Shown piece after piece: positions 1-14,040 of a stretch of DNA of 64,000 nt (positions are counted from its first letter, which is position 1; the number at the start of each line of letters is the position of its first letter). The translations under genes were made by a program, and so were the position numbers. Source of the DNA: Andrena cerasifolii (Eukaryota; Arthropoda; Insecta; Hymenoptera; Andrenidae); the NCBI RefSeq assembly GCF_050908995.1, contig NC_135123.1, forward strand, positions 9,982,001 to 10,046,000. The letters run 5' to 3'. The notes below the pieces were generated by a model. The model worked only from the letters and a program-made list of their open reading frames with translations. It searched no databases and was not told the origin of the DNA.

Positions 1-1936
1 GATTGGGAATCACCGTGGAAACCACCTTCCCATATATTTCTTGTCGCGCCGCTGAAGAGGCTCCACGTCCTGTCGCGGGGGAGGGACAAAAAACAATGTG
101 ATTCGCCGTCGAGGAATTCGCTTTGACCGTTTGCTGAACGGACGCTGGTATTTCACGTTCCAGTGGAAGCTTCGCCGGGGAAAAGGAGCCCGGATTACTC
201 GAGTCAATTCGATCCAGTAGCATGTGCACTTTGTAAGGCACGAAAGGAAAGGTGCACAGTTCAATAGGAGCTGTACGAGGAGAAGCGTACAGAAAGCAGA
301 TGCTTCCGAAGGATATGACTAACCATACAAGTTGTATTCAAAGGAGAGGCTAGGACAGTTGCACTTTGTTCCAGTCACCACTGTTGTTGGGAGGAATAAC
401 TAGTTTCAAATATTATAGCATAAGCAGGCACGAGGTGGCTTCCCTCCGCGAGGTGGAGGGACGTTTATCCACCGAGGCCAGCTGAAGAGAGTGGAGACGT
501 TCGGGGGTTGCGTGTCGATGGTTCTCGGGCAGGAAAACGGAAAAGTCGCGGGTCCAGGGGCATCTGAACGGCGGTGGTGCGAGGGGTCGTATATCCAGAA
601 GAAGTGGGCAGGTCCCACGGGCAAAGAAGGGCCGTGGCAGAGGGCAGCAGGCAAGAAGAAGAAGCTGCAGCCGCTTTTTGGGGCCCCTTCAGCTCTCAGC
701 TGCCGGACCTTCCCACGCTACGCGTATGCACCTACCTACCTACCTACCACCTACCCACCTTACCTACCTGACTCCCCCAGCTCTGTGTGAGTGATCGTTT
801 ATGCCCCGCGTGGCTGTGCGCCGAGCGCGGCTGTACGAAAACTCGAATCATTTTCGGCCGGCCGATCAGCGCTCGAGCAGCCTTTAGCAACTTGTCAGAG
901 CTTCTTCTAAAGTCCAAAGCTTTAGCTCAACGATGGTGTCCAGGACACGGTGTATTTATGGGAGCTCTGAACAATAGTTTGAAACGACTACTCGTCCGAA
1001 AGCTGCGTTACCTTCAGTGACCTTGGCTGGTCTTGAACAGCCTCGGCGCATAGACGACTTTCGATAAACTCCCATGGTGAAATGTAGATGTAAGGAAGAT
1101 GTGTTGTGTCGACTGAGAAACCTTCATTGTGGCCTTGAAGAATGCTCCCTGTTTCGCCTGCGGTCATGAAACAGCGATCGCGCCCACGTGGCTGCCGAAA
1201 GTTCCCTTTTATCCGCGGAAACGTGGTAATTAGCCTGTTGGTAGGCCGGCGGATCGGGACACCACCGCAGAAGAAAGTTCTGCCAGAAATGTTTCCGAGT
1301 TCGTTCGCCAATTTACGGGGAAGGCGGGCCCCCAAACAAACGGCCCCCCTCTCTGTCTCGCCCTCTACCTTTCTCTCGCTCTGTCTTTCATTGCGCGTCG
1401 AAACAAAGAGCTCTCGTTGCATCCGAGCATCACGTACGCACGCATATAAATGCACGACGCGAGAGGAGTTGACCTACTGCTCACCTGCTGCACGTACACC
1501 GGCTACCTGCCACTGGTCCAGCTCATCTGTCTCCCTCTGTAAACTGCTGGCCGCGAAACAGTGGAACCTGGAAACGAATAGGGGCCCCTCCGATACCCGC
1601 TGGAATCGAGCCGATTTTTGGCTACCCCGAAGGGCAGGTGAAGATTGGCGGGCAGGGGTGCGTGTATGGAACTCTTCGAGATAATAACACTTCTCCATGT
1701 GAAGGACGAACTCCTGCACGTCGAGGTGATGGGTATCGAGCAGGGTGATCGAAGGGTGGGACTTGGGGGTTGTTCTTTTGGAAAGTGGCGCGCTGCATCA
1801 TTAGTAACTTCGTGGTTACCATTTACAGTAATTAATGTAAATTACTCCTCATAATTAAGACTCCACGCAAACTTGGCGTTCACCCCGAGAAATTAAACCA
1901 CCCTAGAAACGAAATTACCTCCCCCCTCGCCGATTT
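1..1936. other. No gene seen
   Basis: GC-balanced sequence with CT-rich patches. A TATA-like CATATAAATG occurs near 1442 without a supported transcript. The open frames present are short and show no family motif. Confidence 0.5.
731..770. repeat. ACCT-type microsatellite
   Basis: Imperfect (ACCT)n/(CTAC)n run of about 40 bp. Confidence 0.8.
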
Positions 1937-2596
1937 ACAAGGAGAGTATTTTAGGTGTCCGCCTCCGATCATTTTGATTTTTGGATATGTTATAGGGGAC
2001 CGAAAAATAAGAAATACGTGTTTTTAAGGCAATTCTGTTCACGCTAGAAGTAATATCTAGTATACAAAAGGAAATTATATGCGTATTAGATATTTTTGTT
2101 TAGAATTTTGTTTCTAGATAACTTGAGAACTACGTTTCCCTGTAGGAGGACACCTTACTATAAGTAAACTTCAATAATAATTATATTTCTTAATTTGTAG
2201 GAAATACAAATTCTGATTTATCCGTATTTTCGGCTGTGAAGTATAAGAAAATAAATTTGCATGAAAATAGATGAAGATTTACAAGAATTATTAACAAAAA
2301 ATAACAATTTATATGTATTATTTAAACAAATGGACTTTTTGAAAATCTGGCGAGTCAGTCATATTTCGCATTCAAAGACACAAAATTCGTCCCTTGACAC
2401 TATTCCCCTATCTCTAATAGTTCTCGAGATATTCCACAAAAATGATTTTTCAACCCTAACTTTGCACGCAGTTTTCACCCCCCAGATATGAAACCAGGGA
2501 AAAATAAAAAAACACGTATTTCTTATTTTTCGGTCCTCTATAACATATCCAAAAATCAAAATGATCGGAGGCGGTCACCTAAAATACTCTCCTCGT
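1937..2596. mobile_element. Foldback element
   Basis: The left arm (1941-2026) and right arm (about 2505-2592) are near-perfect inverted copies beginning GGAGAGTATTTTAGGTG and including CTCCGATCATTTTGATTTTT. The interior is AT-rich without a gene. The outer edge is uncertain by about 4 nt. Confidence 0.8.
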
Positions 2597-5500
2597 TAGT
2601 GTTTCTCACAAAAAGACCCCTGAGCCTCGAATCTTCGCTGCACCCCGTACAAAGGGATCGCACAAAGCAGCCCCAGGACGGGAGGGTTGTTCTTTCGGGG
2701 GTTGGATGGAAAGATAAAAGCGTCTCTGCGTTAAGAACGGCAGGGAGTAGGTGGAGGAGGAAGTGCAGAAGGTAGGTCGCGGGTGCAACGGGTGCATCAG
2801 CGCCGGATCCACGGAGCAGGGTTCCGTGCTCCCACGCCCAAACGCTTCACGATAATGTAATTCCTTTTAACCCCGCTGAACCCCGAAAACCGTGGGACGT
2901 TTCTGACGTCGGTGCAGCCTGGACCCGCGATCTGCAGCCTGCACCTTTCCTTTCTCTCCTTCTCTCCAACCCCTTTTCTCTTTCCTTGCCAGCTTCTATT
3001 AGAACTTTCGCACTCTGGTGCATACAGCTGACGCTGTATAGATTCCTCGCCTTCGAGTCGACCACAGAGTGGTTGCCACGGGAACCTGCCATTTGCAGAA
3101 AAGTCTGCAATATCTACATATCCTGATAGGAACTGGATTTTCCTCGGATGGGAAACACGCGGAATACCGTAGTCATCAATTCGTCCGTGCATGTGTTTTA
3201 AGCTCGCTCCGTTGAAACGCATTCGATTCCCCTTGATCGATTCCCACGCCGCATAATGCAGCCGTATGCGCGACGACTCGATTCACCATGGCCAATCGCC
3301 TCGTCCGCGGCTGACACGGTCAAGCATTTTCGAAAAGAAGCGAAAGTGTAACGATCGCTATCGCGAAAGCGTCGCTGATTAAAAACAGTGCTACTAGGTT
3401 ATCGTAATTAGATTGCGATAACTTCAACGCCGCCTGCGTGCAAATTCAGCGCATGTTTTTCGGTACCACCAGCTTTCCCGTAACGATCGCCGAACAGAGA
3501 AGCAGCTTAAGCTTGCGCGAGGCAGAGAAGGACCAACCAGCCGATAATGGGATCCACGGATCGTTCGCGGCGCGCAGCAGCGATAATTGATATCGCAGCC
3601 GTCGAACGTTGCAACGAGCTAATTATGCAAACGAGGCAAGATCGTGTGCAACTTTGTTCGCCCGGCGCGCTGCTTGGGACGTATCTCCCGATCGATCCTC
3701 CTCAATGGAGCCTCCTCGATTCCCGGGGGACACGTTCCCCCTGAATTTCGCGGGGAATATTTGCCCGCCGGAATCAGCAGACTATTAAATTCCAGCAACT
3801 TCTGCCGTTCGCGGAACGAACCGACGAACCAACGAATTGGAGCGTGAAAGGAGGGAAGCGAACCATACGACGCGTTGTGCGCGAGTAGATGCACCGTGGC
3901 GGAAAAGCAGTCCCGCAGCGCAATCGATTAATTTCGGCAACGGCGACAAATGATTTATCAATCGTCGACGCCATTCGAACTCGGTTACAGAGTAGTACAA
4001 TAGGAGGAACTGCTGTGCCCAGTAAAAAGAAAGCGGAGGATGAAAGGTTCGAGGTGGTTCAGACCAGTGGCCCAAAATCTCTCCGCGAGAGGAGGCGAAA
4101 AACGGTTCCAGACGGGCGATTACTCGGTCTCTCAGCGTTTGGGCCCTGATACCGTGGCAAAAACGGTCAGCGGGACGAAAGACAACGGGGAGTTCTCATT
4201 ACTCGCCGCGTAACGCTCGAGTTCCCTTAATTGGCACGGTGGAAACGAAAGTTCGGCTTCTAAGCAGCGTGGTGTAGCGTAGAAAGCACGGGCGACCGCT
4301 AAACCCGCAGCAATCGATTTCTCGACGCTCGCAGCGGAGGCATTTCGCGCTTCGCGATTAATTAGCCACGGAGAGTCTCGCTTCAGCAGCTCCGCGCTGG
4401 CTGTTTCGCCGACACGGGTATCGGTGCTTTCAATTTTCTTCACTAAGAACACCTACCTAAACCCTTTAGGGTGACTCGGGGTAATATGGCACAGTTCCTT
4501 TTGAAATGTGATATTTTACAGTATAGCTGGATACAGGGAAAACGTTTAAACTGTATGAAAGTATGATTAATTATCTTTATTGGCCAATAATTGCAGACAT
4601 GTAGCGCTTATGGTTTAATAATAAAATTAAAAATACAAAAGTCTTCCAAAGTGCACACTGCCACGAGCCCTAAATTGGGAATCAATGATTTAAAATTCGT
4701 GAATTCCCAACGCGGAATATTATATCGAGCTACCCTGCTAATTACTTGATAAGTAAATCCTGCACATAGATCCCTAGATTAGCTCTCCCATTCCCCCACT
4801 GCTTGCAGTGAAAGGGGTGCAGCTCCATTTTTACCAACTTGGAGTAAATTGTAAAAAAATTATTCCGTTTTCTGTTTATAAAATTATTCCTTCGACTTAA
4901 CATTAAAAAAAAGGAACACTAATTAAAAAATATACATTTTCACACAATAAGTAGTAGTTATTGAGTTGATAAGTTTTTACTTTTATTTTTGGCGAAAAAA
5001 TAATTCTATTTTTATTTATTCGCAATAAATCACCCCTCTTGCTGCAAGGTCCTCAATTAACGAATAGAGTAGCTAAGTTATGTAGAATTCCTCCACCTTG
5101 AGTGAATCTACAGCTATCAGAAAGCAGAAGAATAACCCAGACCTAACCCAAACCCAACCACCATTTCGGATTTTCCTATTGACTTATAAAAATCTAAAGA
5201 AATCCACTATAATTCCCAAACTGAAACCCAAAACACCCACATTTCTTTCCCTGTTTTACGTGCATGCTGCAGATCCACTACCGCTATCAAGGGGCAATTT
5301 TCAGGGAACAACGATTGCGCTATCTCAGCCACAATATTCCTTGTTAAACATCCGCTGCCCATAAACCGACGACAACGGGGGTGCGAGCTCTCCTGTGTCT
5401 GGCGTCGATGATCGCGACAGAAAATACGGCGCCCCGATACGAGGGCGCGCAATCTCGCCGTTTTCTGCGAAACACCAAGACGGTTGCATCACCTGCGCAA

Positions 5501-6002
5501 ACTGAACGACACGCGGCTACTGTTACGAAAGCTGGCGAGTTTCCTCGGCGCTGTTCATCTTCGTGCTTCGTTCCCCGGGCACGATAACACGTACACGCGC
5601 GCTTGTACGTAAGTACGAGCAGTGGCTCGCGCGAAAGTATAAACAACTTTCCAATGGTACGAGAGCAGCAGCTGTGAAAGCAGAAACTTTTTAACTCGCC
5701 TCTCGCTGGGCATAACGGGGGAGGTTGCGCATCGCGTGGACCATCGACCTGGCTACCCGTGAGGGGTGGATCCTTGGGATCCGAGTGTCTACTCTGCTGC
5801 CAACTACGCAAATTGCCGAGGGGAAGTTATCACAGTTCAGGTGAAGCCTCAAGTGGTCGATGTTTTGCTTCGAGTTGAAGATGATCGGGAGATCCAGGAT
5901 TTTCGTACGAGAGTCGTTGAAGTTGGGAACATGAGTGACATTTAGGTACCTATTGCACTAGAATATTTAGATAATCTGGCACTCGATGCACTCTGTACTC
6001 TT
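2597..6002. other. No gene seen; TAATTA-bearing GC-balanced block and AT-rich island
   Basis: 3230-4440 is GC-balanced with several TAATTA/ATTAAT homeodomain-type sites (for example near 3620 and 4358) and could be regulatory. 4450-5350 is AT-rich, perhaps an old transposon remnant; a CCCCACTG...CAGTG...GGGG hairpin sits at about 4795-4818. Confidence 0.4.
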
Positions 6003-6004
6003 TA

Positions 6005-6418
6005 GGGTTTATACAGAAACCGACTTTTGGAAAAACCGGTTTTCGAATTTTTAAAAAGTACCAAAAATAATTAAAACATTGAAAAATATTTCGGCGCCTC
6101 ATCATTTGCACTGTGCAAATCTGGCGACGATTTAAAAAATATGAGAAAAAAGTATTTTTTTACTTTTTAGTGCATTTTTATTCTTTTGAAGTCGGTTCTA
6201 ATTTTTTTTTATTTTAAAAATTCTAACTTTTGCTACAATATGCCTGTTCCCGATGCGATTTCAAGTCAAAATGTTAACATTTATAATTAAATAATTAATT
6301 AATGTTTACATATTACTTATAGTATCAAAACCCGAGTTTTTAAATCTAAAAACGAATTTTACAAATTGACGAAATAAAAACGGGTTGTTAAACCCGATTT
6401 TCAAAAACCGCCAAACCC
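6005..6418. mobile_element. Probable TA-flanked MITE
   Basis: Termini GGGTTT at both ends with TA borders (6003-6004, 6419-6420). Subterminal stretches ACTTTTGGAAAAACCGG and (minus strand) GGTTTTTGAAAATCGGG align after an offset. AT-rich, 414 bp. The match is weaker than for the other MITEs. Confidence 0.5.
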
Positions 6419-6420
6419 TA

Positions 6421-9400
6421 GTGCTCTCGGACTCAGGTACGTACTCGGTTACTGCGAGTGCCTCTATCTCAGATTCCATATTCCAAGTTTCTTCTCAACT
6501 GGTAATTAATTACAGACTGTGTGCATTAGTTTGCGCGAACCACTCGGCAGAAAGCAGCCTATTACCGCGGAATAGAATTCCATTGACATAATCGACGCAG
6601 AAATAGAAATGCCATCGAGCCCACGTGGCATCGAATTCCCGCGAGCGCAGCAACCTGTTCCCTCCGCCAGCACGTATCACGCAACGTAATTGCACCGAGA
6701 CCGGGCCAAGACCGAGGTAATTACACATCCACTAGCCACCGACGATTATCTTATCGTCGGGGAAATAAGCGACGAACGGTCAACGACGGTAATCGTTACA
6801 TCTATGAACCGTCTCGACTGATTCCGCGACTGCAATTACGAGATAATTCGCGTGCACGGTAAGTAAATGGTGCGTGACACTTAACGACGCTCGCGTTAAC
6901 CGTATTACTAGATCGTTTCGTAATACCGAGTCCGTGTAATGCTCAAACGCTGCATAATTACCGCAAACCAACGATCGCATTATAGTCGCCAATCGGTTAA
7001 TACCTGTCCACGATGCTCCACAAATTCATTGGCCATTTGCGTCTCGATCTATCCGCAGGCATTACCCCCTGAATGTCGGAGCACCAACGTGAAGCTAAAA
7101 CACGAGGCGACTGTTCCACGAAACAGGCGACAAATGCAGCTGGGTCAGCCGACAGAGTCAACGGACACCGAAGGGACGATCGATATTTCTCGATGGAGCC
7201 CTCAAAACGCCGTGTGTCTGCTCAGAAGAATACGTTCATCAGGTGTGCCGCGCGCAAAGTCGCCAGTATTCTGCGCAACAGGGGAATCTGCATACTTTCC
7301 CTCGCGCGGGGGGGACGTAATCACAATGGGCCACATACCTGTGCCCGGCTACGAAGAATGCAGGGTGGTGCCACTCCCCCTTCCCCGCGCCACCTTGCCA
7401 CCTTTTCTTCTCGCGACACAACAGTCTGTCCCATTAACAGCTCCACGAGTTGCAGGAAACATTCGGAAAGGACGATGAACCGGTCGGCGGTATCCGTTAA
7501 AAACAGGGAAACGGCAAGTTTCATCCCTTCAGGAGGAAGCGGCTTCGCTGAGTATCGATTTTTGCAAAAGCAGGGGGCGAGGAACGCTGTATGGTATCTC
7601 TAGAGTCTAGGTAGAGGCGGGTAGATGATAAACAGGATTAGTAGGTTCCTTGGAAGAGGCAAGAATTGGAACTGCTCTGCTACTAAAACGGCAACCCTTG
7701 AACGTGACGACCCGACAAGTCAGTGACCAATCAGTCGAATCGTTATCACTCACCGATGCCCCTGCTCGAGTAACTGCTCATTACCCTAGCACATGTCCCG
7801 CGAGCAGCGTCCGCCGACAATTGCTCCATAGGCAGCACCCCATCCCGCAGCAAAAAGTCATCTCCAGCCAGGACGGCGTACAATTAGCCTCGTGCTCGGC
7901 AGAAGGTGGTTGCCAGAAGTTTTGGGAGATGTCGGTGCGAGAGGGACGGAGGAGGACACCGCGAGAGACCGGCAGCGTGGGACAGAGAGGTAGCGAAGGG
8001 TGGCGCAGAGACGCAGATGGTGGAAATCTCGGGGAATAAAGGCGAGAGGGGAGGGAGGGGACCAAGAGGAGGGGGGAGGCAGCACGAAGGTTTTTTCGAA
8101 GACGACGATGGGGAGACACGGAAGGTGGGTAGCACCTGGTGGTCGTCAGGGCCGGTGGTAGTGATGGTGCCTTCTGGTGGTGCGTCTGGTGGTGGTTGTG
8201 TCGATGCACGATGCAACAGATGCTCCGAGAAGAGAGGCCCTCTTTCTCTGCATGTGCCATCTTTCGGGATGTTCCCTCCTTCTGCCCTGTCTTCTGTATG
8301 TGGAGCAGACTTCTTCTTCTCTACTTCTCTACTCCTCTATTCACCCCGGAAATAATCTCCGGAGACGATCGGACGAACGTGGGGCGCGACTCGCTGGGTG
8401 GAGATCTCGGGGGACGACGACGCATGTACTTGCCAACCCTTTGCAGACGTCTCGTTCGATGGAACCTGGTTTGGAAGCCTCGATACGGAATCCTGTTTAC
8501 TCGAGATTGCGGCTAGGTTCGAGTGAATTGCTTGGGTCGAGGAGTAGTCGCGAAGGGAGCGTCATCCTCTGATTAGCTCCTTGGTCCTTGCTCTTTATCG
8601 TCTCTGATCCAGGCGGAGCTTCTAATCAGGGAAACGTGTCGATGGACCCCTCGTGAGTTTCATGAAACGAGATTCGGTAAGGGCGATGGCAATCTATTTT
8701 AGGACGGTGGTTATCGATCGAAATGAAGAATTCCTATAAGATCTTGATGAAACGCCTATTGTGATTAGAAGGAACTGAGAGCAGTGAAAGCTGATGGTCG
8801 TGGAAAGCTCCCAAGCATCTTCGATATTCCCTGCGTTCACATATAAATCAATGGGGCCTGAGAATCTGTAAACAGACCTATTTGTGGACGTCCTTCCTCT
8901 TTTCCTGTCCTCGCCGGAAGGCCACGCAGGTGCTGCTAAAACCACTTCCGAGCGAGAGACCAGAGGAATAGCTTGGGAGGGACAATTTCGCCAAGCTCTC
9001 TCTGCAATCAGACTTTCCCTAAAGCCAACGTCCACATAGGCGTTGCCTTTCAGCCTCGCCCTCGCGTGGTCATCGATTTCAATTCATTTGCGGCGTAATT
9101 CCAGGACCTCCATCGGGTCGCGGGTTCCTTGGAACCGTTTCCGTGCTGGCAGAACGACGGACGGATATAGAAGCAGGAAAACGAAAGTGGAAAGGTCGTA
9201 AACTGCGCGAGAACGGCCCCGCTGGTTGGGGGAAAGGGTTGCCAGGACCTCTTCCCCCTTTCGCAGCAAGCCGTCTGGCACCGAGAACAAGTCTCCGGAG
9301 CTTAATAAAGAAGCTCCGGCAGGGTTGTTCAACCCTCCTGCTCCTGGCACGACGCGAGATTTCTCAACTTTCTTCCTCGCCCTTTTATTTCCTCTTTTTT

Positions 9401-9653
9401 TCCCCCAGTTCCATCGTCTGCTGCATCCTGTGCTCTGTCTACGGCAGGAGTGGTCGATACGCGAGAAAGGGGTTGAAGACGTGACGGGGCGGGAGAAACG
9501 TTCCCCTTTTGAATTATCGCCAGCGTGCGCATCATTAAGATCCTTCAAATGAATTTCTTCGTGTGCTACAATTGAGCTTCATTAATACATTAACGAAGGA
9601 CAACGTATTTGTATTCCTCCGACTCGAGCGTAAATATTGACGAAGGAAGGATA
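6421..9653. other. No gene seen
   Basis: GC-balanced, with a purine-rich (GA/GGA) strand asymmetry at about 7920-8110. Overlapping open frames on both strands there reflect composition rather than coding. Confidence 0.45.
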
Positions 9654-9661
9654 CTTGTAAT

Positions 9662-10420
9662 CAGGGCTTGAATGGGCTCGAAAATATGAATATGTATACA
9701 CTCGGCGGTATGCAAGGATCACTTGTATACATATGTACAAATGTGTACATAATATCTATTTGCTTACTTATTTATAATAATTTTTAAACAATTTGGTTAC
9801 ACAGAGTAATCTATAGTTGTAATATGTTGTGATTTCATTTACTGTAAAATTCTGTACCGCTTTGTAACTTATATAGAACTTAAAAATAAAAGTTATAGAA
9901 CCTAAAAAATAAAAGTTATAGAACCTAAAAAATAAAAGTTATAGAACCTAAAAAATAAAAGTTATAGAACCTAAAAAATAAAAGTTATAGAACCTAAAAA
10001 ATAAAAGTTATAGAACCTAAAAAATAAAAGTTATAGAACCTAAAAAATAAAAGTTATAGAACTTAAAAAATAAAAGTTATAGAACCTAAAAAATAAAAGT
10101 TATAGAACCTAAAAAATAAAAGTTATAGAACCTAAAAAATAAAAGTTATAGAACCTAAAAAATAAAAGTTATAGAACCTAAAAAATAAAAGTTATAGAAC
10201 CTAAAAAGTAAAAGTTATAGAACCTAAAAAATAAAAGTTATAGAACCTAAAAAATAAAAGTTATAGAACCTAAAAAATAAAAGTTATAGAGCTATATAGG
10301 AACCGTAACTTCTACTTATATAGTCCGATATATAGGTTCTTTATAATGGTTATTCCGAATAAAGGTTCTTCATAACTCTTTCAAGAACCGAAATCGTTAT
10401 AATAACGGTTTCAAGCCCTG
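9662..10420. mobile_element. Non-autonomous hAT-type element with internal tandem array
   Basis: Inverted termini CAGGGCTTGAA at 9662 and, on the other strand, ending at 10420. Flanking 8-bp duplications are CTTGTAAT (9654-9661) and CTTGCAAT (10421-10428), one mismatch. At 759 bp, with no coding capacity, it is a MITE-like hAT derivative. More than half of it is the 23-bp array entered next. Confidence 0.8.
9872..10290. repeat. Tandem array, 23-bp unit, about 18 copies
   Basis: The unit is CCTAAAAAATAAAAGTTATA plus GAA. The copies are almost identical; a few carry single changes (AACTT for AACCT, AAAGT for AAAAT). The right flank (10290-10390) has diverged motifs such as AGGTTCTTCATAAC, which resemble the unit on the opposite strand. 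Confidence 0.95.
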
Positions 10421-10428
10421 CTTGCAAT

Positions 10429-13400
10429 GCTACTGTAGTCCCGCAGACCTTCCAGTTTCTCGCAGGTTCGGGGCGTGAGAGGATTTCGACGAATTTAAGG
10501 ATTTCCTCAAATCTCACCCTATCTGCGATCGTCCCTCGCGAGATTGCGTAAGACGTCGGTGAGGAAGGGTGGAGGGCGGGGAAGGGAGAAATGGCTGGAA
10601 CGCCGAGAAAGGATTTGGCAAGGGTTTCGAGAGAGACTCCCAGAGGATCGAGGAGGGCGTAAAGACGACAGATTGCTGGCTCCGATCGAGACAGTCGAAG
10701 GGTTTGCCAGCCGGTCGACTCGTTTCTTTCGGTGCCTTTCGTTTACCCCGCTCCACGACTGACTCCTTCTGCCGAGGATCTTACCCTGCAGGACCTTCTG
10801 GGCCGACAGAAGGCCTTCACCTCCTCCCACTTCTCTGCCTCGTCCCTCTTTCGCGCGTTTCTTGCGCGTCCACCCTTGCCTCCTTTCAATAAATCCTCCC
10901 GGCGGCTCTCGAGGAACTTACACAATCGTTTCAAGTGATACAATTTCAATATAGAATATAGAATGTCCTCTAAATGTGTTTCAGATGAAAATACTTTTTC
11001 TCATACACCAGCGCTTCAGTTTTCCTGGAGCTGCGCAAAGAGCAAACCTCTTTGAGTCGAGAAGCCTCCCCCGTTTCGCCTGTTCAAGTAAAGTTGCCGG
11101 TAAAAATTTTCGTCGACGGTGCCGTAAATAATATTTGTCCATTCCATTTTCGTGCCAGGTTCCAGAATCCATCTCGACATCGCCCGAGGACGTTAGAATG
11201 GAGGGGTAGAGAGAAGGGTTGCTTGAATGGCTCGCCACGTGAGATCTAACAACTCTAGCATGTAACGCGCGATGGAGCACCGAGATCGACGAGAATTTCG
11301 TCCTTCTGCACGGCTCGCAGATAAGAAAGTAGAAGCTCCGAGGAACGAGGCGAACTGGTGGCCATGGTCGGGGAGGTAGAGGGCGAGGAACAGCTGCAAG
11401 ACACCCCAAAAGTACGGAGAATCTTTTGAATCACGGCCTGGCCTCGTACCTCTTGTCTTCCCCTGATCTTCTTCTTCGTCATCGCCACTGACAGCCATCG
11501 CAACGGTCGTTTCTAACTGTCCCGGCGCGGGGAAAGGGAAAGGAACGCTGTTTCGAATCGATTCGCGTCTAGGAGACACTTGGGCACGGCTGGGTAGCCT
11601 CCGCCAGGAGCTTAGCCCGAGCAACCAACCCCTTGGAGGGATGAATATCACTCGGTCTGTATCAGAAAGATACTCAATAATTCACTTTCCTCATTATTTA
11701 CGAGCTCAGCCGAGTTCCCTATAATTTGGAGGATTTAAGGGGTTGCTACTAATAAGTTCCCTTCTATAATACAACCACCTGTGTCACTGCAATTTATCCC
11801 TACCCATATAAAAATACTATCTCTAATATTCACTGTCAAAAAATCCCCTAACTTTGCTTTACCCCCAATACCACCGCTTTCTCCACCCTTCCACCAATTT
11901 CTCAACCCTCGAGACTTTATCCCTCCCAATTCTTCGATACCTCCACTGCTATAGTATCACAGATTTCCCTAATTTCCTCTTTCCCCTCTACTCCAAGGCC
12001 CACGGATTCCTACCGGCTTGTTTTGCCCCCGAGTCACCCGAGTCATCGACACCTGCCCCATACCTGGACGCTCGCCGCTCCCTTGACCCAGTCCTTTCTC
12101 TATCAGAACGACCGTTGCGATTCCGCAGGGTCGTTTGCGTAAGGAAGACGCTCCATAGGGGAGGATCGCCCGAGGGTAAGCGAGGATCGGCCCGCCTGAA
12201 TAGATTCCGCGCGACTGTTTGGGGTGTTTAGACGGCGGAGGAGAATGGGGCCCACAAAGAGGACGGCATTCGTCAACGGACCAATCGTCGGGACCCGGCC
12301 GTTTCACGTAATTAATCGCCTGCCAGGATCATCGACTTCGAAACAGCGAATCGTCCGCGCGGGTAAACGAGCACGATCCACACAACGAGCATTTATGCCG
12401 TGTTATTACGACGCCCTGTTTATTACCAAATAATTCCAGCCTTTCACTTTAGCGAGGAAAGTTAATTATGCGGTCGCGAAGTCTCGTCGGGTCCCTCCGC
12501 TCCAGGGGTACTGTTGATCTTCATCTAACAACTTCAACGTCAACGATTTCACTCGTCCACTTTTACAGACTTCTGTACCGTGTATAATTAAATACCGAGC
12601 TACTCCCCTCGGTTTGGTAACAGTGTCCGTGCACCTCCTGCTCCCGCTGAAGGGTCAACGCCGCGTGACAGAGGCGAATTGTAATTAGCGACACGTCCTA
12701 CCCACGCGTTGAAGTCCCCAGATTGACAATCGAGTCAGGCTGCTCTGGACACTTTGCACTCCGCTCTGTACTAAATCTGAGGGCTCAGTCCTTCCGCGCG
12801 GATAGCAATGAGACTTCTACTTCGATCTTCACCTGCGGCGCTCCCTTTTACCGTTAGTTCCCGATACAACCAGGCAAAGAAGCGTGGTGGAAAGCGGACG
12901 GGCGGTATAACGGAGTCGTAAACGGTGCAATTCGATATGTCTGCTGGCTCCTCGGCTCCTTACTTTTATTAAACTGCGACATTAACGTCGCCGCGCCGTC
13001 GACAAAGTATAAATAACCGTACGGGAGTCGTGCGGACGAGGCGCAGCGAGCTTGAAGAAAGTTACGCGCCTTCGGTCGTCGGTGGAGGAAGAGACAGTCT
13101 GCAAAGGACAGGCTTATGGAAGGAAATAACGCGAAACGAGGGTCCCGAGTGGGACTGGAGCAGCGCGGCTGACAACATTGCTTATTACCCCTAATGTACC
13201 GAAGCGTTACCTTATAATCGTTAAACGCCCGTGGTAATCAATCAGTCCCCGAAAGAGCCGACAATTACCTACCGGCGCGCGGAGTCATCTGCTCCTTGGC
13301 GACGCTTGCAACATTGTGAATTTAAATAATAATCGACGGCGAAACGCGAAAAGCACGCGTTATTAGCGGATAATTCCTGCGGCCACGGTTGAATGGGGCG

Positions 13401-14036
13401 AGAGAGAGACGAGCAGCTTCTTGCCGCAGACGCGGAGCGCGCTCAGCTTCGCTCGCAATTTCCCAGCGCGCGGCACGGGGCAGCTGCGGATTCGACACCA
13501 ACTCTCTGACAAATAATTGCGAGCCATGGCGAATCGCAAATGCAGGCTTTTCACGGGCGCAATAACGCGTGACCAACTCTTTCGCTGGGAACGCTGAGAG
13601 AGCTCCGCGGAGACGGTTTGATTCGAAGTCCAAGATTCGGTTGGGTTGCTTGATATAAGGACTGATTAAATTGCAGCGGGCCTGCTTATTTTATTAACCG
13701 GCTTCAAAAAGAAAGAGGTTCTAAGTTCGAGGTGTTTGTACGTATGTGTGTTACACATATTTGTTTCACTTGAATCTCTGGATTTATCGTCGAGGTTCTC
13801 GCTTGTAACCCGGCAATGCTACTTCCCTCGAGACCACTAAGATTTTATTAATATTAATTAATTTTACTAATTCTGAGATAAAGTTTGAACGCTGTGGTAT
13901 ATATGTTTATCTTTGAACATTAACATTTAAAGAAGCATCATGTTTAAACAGTAGTACCATTTTCAACGATGCGTCTAAGATATTTTACTTCGAAGTCAAA
14001 TTGTGGGTGATTTTGAGCCAGTGGAATAACCGAGGG
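10429..14036. other. No gene seen; possible regulatory block 12400-13650
   Basis: 12400-13650 is unusually rich in CpG together with TAATTA-like sites. It holds a TATAAATA at 13009-13016 followed by GC-rich sequence with GCGGACG about 27 nt further on. It may be an enhancer or a promoter of an unknown transcript; I see no coding exon. Confidence 0.35.
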
Positions 14037-14040
14037 TTAA

